This document shows positions 61,707-64,000 of a stretch of DNA of 64,000 bases, in pieces. The stretch's first letter is position 1. Every line of letters begins with the position of its first letter. The position numbers were made by a program, and so were the translations under genes. The stretch is taken from positions 12,901,611-12,965,610 of the forward strand of contig OZ017801.1 of the NCBI GenBank assembly GCA_963969395.1. Reading direction: 5' to 3'. A model generated the notes under the pieces. It made no database searches. It saw nothing but the letters and a program-made list of their open reading frames with translations, and was not told where the DNA came from. This stretch comes from Pseudoscleropodium purum (lineage: Eukaryota > Streptophyta > Bryopsida > Hypnales > Brachytheciaceae).

Positions 61707-62335
61707 CTGGGAGTGAATTTATCATTGGAAATTTTTCATAAAGTGTTGGTGTGACTCCAACACTTCATGTTAAAAAAAATGGGAGTGAAAGCCATTGGGT
61801 GTGCATGCACACCCAATTCAAAAAAAATTAAAAAGGATTGAGGAACTGGGAGTGAATTTATCATTGGAAATTTTTCATAAGGTGTTGGTGTGATTCCAAC
61901 ACTTCATGTTAAAAAAATGGGAGTGAAAGCCTTTGGGTGTCACTAGAAGAAACCTATGTTTTTTTTGACGAATTTATAATGACGTCTATTTGTTTTTATG
62001 TTATTTTTGATGTTACAACAAACATCTTGATGTCATGTTTGATGTCATTGTTGATATAAAAACAAGTGAACGTCACAATAAATTCGCCAAAAAAAACATG
62101 GGTTTCTTCTAGTATGTGTATGTATACCTAATTCAAAAAAAATTAAAAAAGGATGGAGGAACTGGGAGTGAATTTATCATTGCAAATTTTTCATAAAGTG
62201 CTAGGGTAACTCCAACACTTCATGTTAAAAAAAATGGGAGTGAAAGCCATTGGGTGTGCATGCACACCCAATTCAAAAAAAATTAAAAGAGGATGGAGGA
62301 ACCGGGAGTGAATTTGTCATTGGAAATTTTTTGTG
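61707..62335. repeat. 139-bp tandem repeat, three units plus a partial
   Basis: Units start CTGGGAGTGAATTTATCATT at 61707, 61846, 62162 and (partial) 62302. Each contains the hairpins TGTTGG..CCAACA and GGGTGTGCATGCACACCC. Unit 2 is enlarged by a 174-bp MITE at 61941; corrected for it, unit spacing is 139, 139 and 140. Confidence 0.9.
61941..62114. mobile_element. CACTA-type MITE, 174 bp
   Basis: Ends CACTAGAAGAAACCTATGTT and, inverted, TACTAGAAGAAACCCATGTT; inverted repeats extend to about 35 bp. Flanked by TGT on both sides (61938-61940, 62115-62117). It interrupts the GGGTGTGCATGCACACCC hairpin of a tandem-repeat unit whose intact neighbours show the empty site. Confidence 0.85.
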
Positions 62336-62664
62336 AACCAGGGTTATGGTGGTGGGTCATTGGGACTGGAGGTGCAATGTGTGGCTAGGCGAGAGGAAGA
62401 AGATTGCAGGGTATCCAGAGTGAAGGCGTAGCGGGAGGCTGGACACAAGGAGAAAGATGGAGGGTTGTCGGGAGTGAAGTCGAGGCAAGAGTCTTGGTGC
62501 AAGAAAGACAATGCAATGAAGGAGGCGGGTGACAAGACTATGGGTGGTCTTCCAAGAATTTGGTTATTATGGTAGGTTCTTTGATGTTGGATGGGGGGGC
62601 TTGCTAAATCCCATAGAGAGTACTATATGGGAGGTGGGTTCCTCTGGGGCCGGTTTCTACTTTA

Positions 62665-63060
62665 GAGCATCTCCACCAGCATTTCTATATCCCTACCTGG
62701 ATATGTCCAGAGTCATCCAGATAGACAAGGATACAAAAGTTGCCCCCCACTAGTCCTTCCGCAAATAGCTTGCTTTTCCCAAACTGCAATAAAATTAATT
62801 ATGAAGTTACCCGGCAACATGCCCAAGTTGTCATAGAAGCATGATAAAAGAGCATCCCCATTTATTGAACACATCACTTTATACTAAAGAAAGAATAGGG
62901 TTTACTACACAACCACTTCCCTATCTGGAGGCCAATTTAAAGGATTGAGACCCCTCTTCCCAAAATTATACAGATAGAGTATGTTGGTGGGAGGATTTCT
63001 TCCCTATCCGGATGAGTTTCATCTAGATAGGGATACAGAAGCCCCTTGGTGGGGATGCTC
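62665..63060. mobile_element. PIF/Harbinger-type MITE, 396 bp
   Basis: Ends GAGCATCTCCACCAGC and, inverted, GAGCATCCCCACCAAG, flanked by TTA on both sides (62662-62664, 63061-63063), the usual 3-bp PIF/Harbinger target. Inside each end is TATCCCTA followed by a CCAGAT/CCGGAT motif. Non-coding. Confidence 0.75.
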
Positions 63061-63063
63061 TTA

Positions 63064-64000
63064 TGTTAGATCAACATGAAGCGAGCGACAAGGACGCTTG
63101 TTTGGTGCTCACGGGTGCCATCGAGTTGACCTACATGGACTCCTATGGTACTAGTCTGATCAAAGTATGAGTGGTGGTAGCAGGTGTCCCACTTTTGCGG
63201 AAGCTTAGGAAAACAAAGTTTGAGGTTGGAATTTGTGCAACGGAAAGGTTTGTGTTGTTGTTCTCTTGGTTAAGCTCCAGGTCTTACGCATTCTAAGTGC
63301 GAAGGGAGCGAGGTGCTTATGACTCTCTAAATCGTTGCCATGCCCTACTAGACGAGGTTTCGTGGCGATAGGAGACAAGGCGTTGAGTGATGAATCTAAT
63401 GCCTGGGACTTGTGATGATGACCATATTGGTTCTGTGCTTGGTGTGCTGCAACACTAGGCTTGCTGTCGCATTTTTTCATGTTTGTGTAAGCTAGTGATA
63501 CCCAAGTGGGTCGCATTCTTTAGGGTGTCTCGCATGTCAATGTTGTGAACTTATTTTGTCCATATGAAGACCGTCACCTTTGTTGGTGGCAAACGCGGAG
63601 GGTTGGTTTTATGCCAATACACAAGCAATCGTGCAACACAAATTGTTTGAGCTAGTTACCTTTTGCGGATGGCGATGCTCGAAGTGTTTTGCTTCAATGG
63701 CAATCACTCATTGCATGGAATGAGGTTCTGCCAGGTCGGCCCCATTGCGTTTAATAGCGACTACTCTTCTATGTTTCTCCTCTAGAGAGGCGTGAAGGGG
63801 AAATTTGTGTGATGTGAACTGTGGTGGCAGTTGAGGAGGTTACATTTAGATCAGAAAGGGAGGAAATGAGGTGGGATCGTGCCAACATTGTCACTGGCCA
63901 AGGTGAGGTCCCGCCCATGAAAATTCGAAAGAACAAAAGTTAACTACACCCCTTTTGGGAGGGGCGCACTTTGGGGCAAGATGGATCCAGGATGCTCCAC
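63064..64000. other. GC-richer end of window, nothing recognised
   Basis: GC is near balance, but the minus frame 63516-63205 and shorter plus frames show no family resemblance. It could be decayed transposon coding sequence. Confidence 0.35.

Noticed and set aside
1..64000. CRISPR arrays, rRNA, organellar insertions
   Set aside because: No regularly spaced identical repeats, rRNA core sequences or plastid/mitochondrial genes could be recognised.

Overview
The window is nuclear DNA of a streptophyte, almost certainly a land plant. It is AT-rich and gene-poor, with spliceosomal GT-AG introns, plant-type CACTA, hAT and PIF/Harbinger-like elements, a CYP74 (plant oxylipin P450) fragment, and a gene whose protein follows the plant version of SMU1. 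The exact lineage cannot be fixed from this sequence; a seedless plant is possible, but I have no decisive marker.

The main feature is a 17-kb inverted duplication (2917-19917). Two arms of 5,251 bp (2917-8167 and 14667-19917) are reverse complements: every matching pair of positions sums to 22834, so there is no net insertion or deletion. I found only one internal difference, in an intron. Each arm holds a complete 16-exon SMU1 gene of 513 codons (LisH-CTLH-WD40 spliceosomal protein). The genes are arranged head to head around a unique 6.5-kb spacer. The duplication stops 225 bp upstream of the start codon, so the twin genes share the 5' UTR, a telo-box and a short uORF but have different distal promoters.

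The spacer holds a 1.6-kb element with Stowaway/Mariner-type ends, itself carrying a TTAA-flanked element, plus a broken hAT (DUF4371/ZNF862-like) transposase and a MITE.

The rest is mostly transposon debris. Recognisable pieces are: (1) a family of about 0.2-1.0 kb non-autonomous elements with CCCCTAAA ends in TTAA sites (six members: 8.3, 21.2, 22.8, 41.6, 46.0, 52.2 kb); (2) a ~380-bp repeat family with TAGCCAACCCATTT ends, once nested in itself (0.1-1.2 kb; also 41.5 and 50.4 kb); (3) a CpG-rich hAT-type MITE with an exact 8-bp target duplication (0.36 kb); (4) a decayed CACTA/TNP2 transposase (29.8-32.6 kb); (5) two CACTA-ended MITEs (55.2 and 61.9 kb); (6) a PIF/Harbinger-type MITE (62.7 kb); (7) three ~280-bp MITEs with a central GACGTGG/CCACGTC hairpin (14.2, 56.0, 58.9 kb); (8) possible tRNA-derived SINEs; and several tandem repeats and palindromes.

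Apart from SMU1, the only clear host-gene remnant is a last exon of a CYP74 cytochrome P450 (48.0-48.4 kb, minus) broken by two 4-bp insertions. A GC-richer island at 43.9-45.8 kb may hold exons of an unidentified gene. Long stretches at 1.2-2.6, 9.9-11.9, 24.3-26.8, 27.8-29.8 and 59.2-61.7 kb show nothing I can name.
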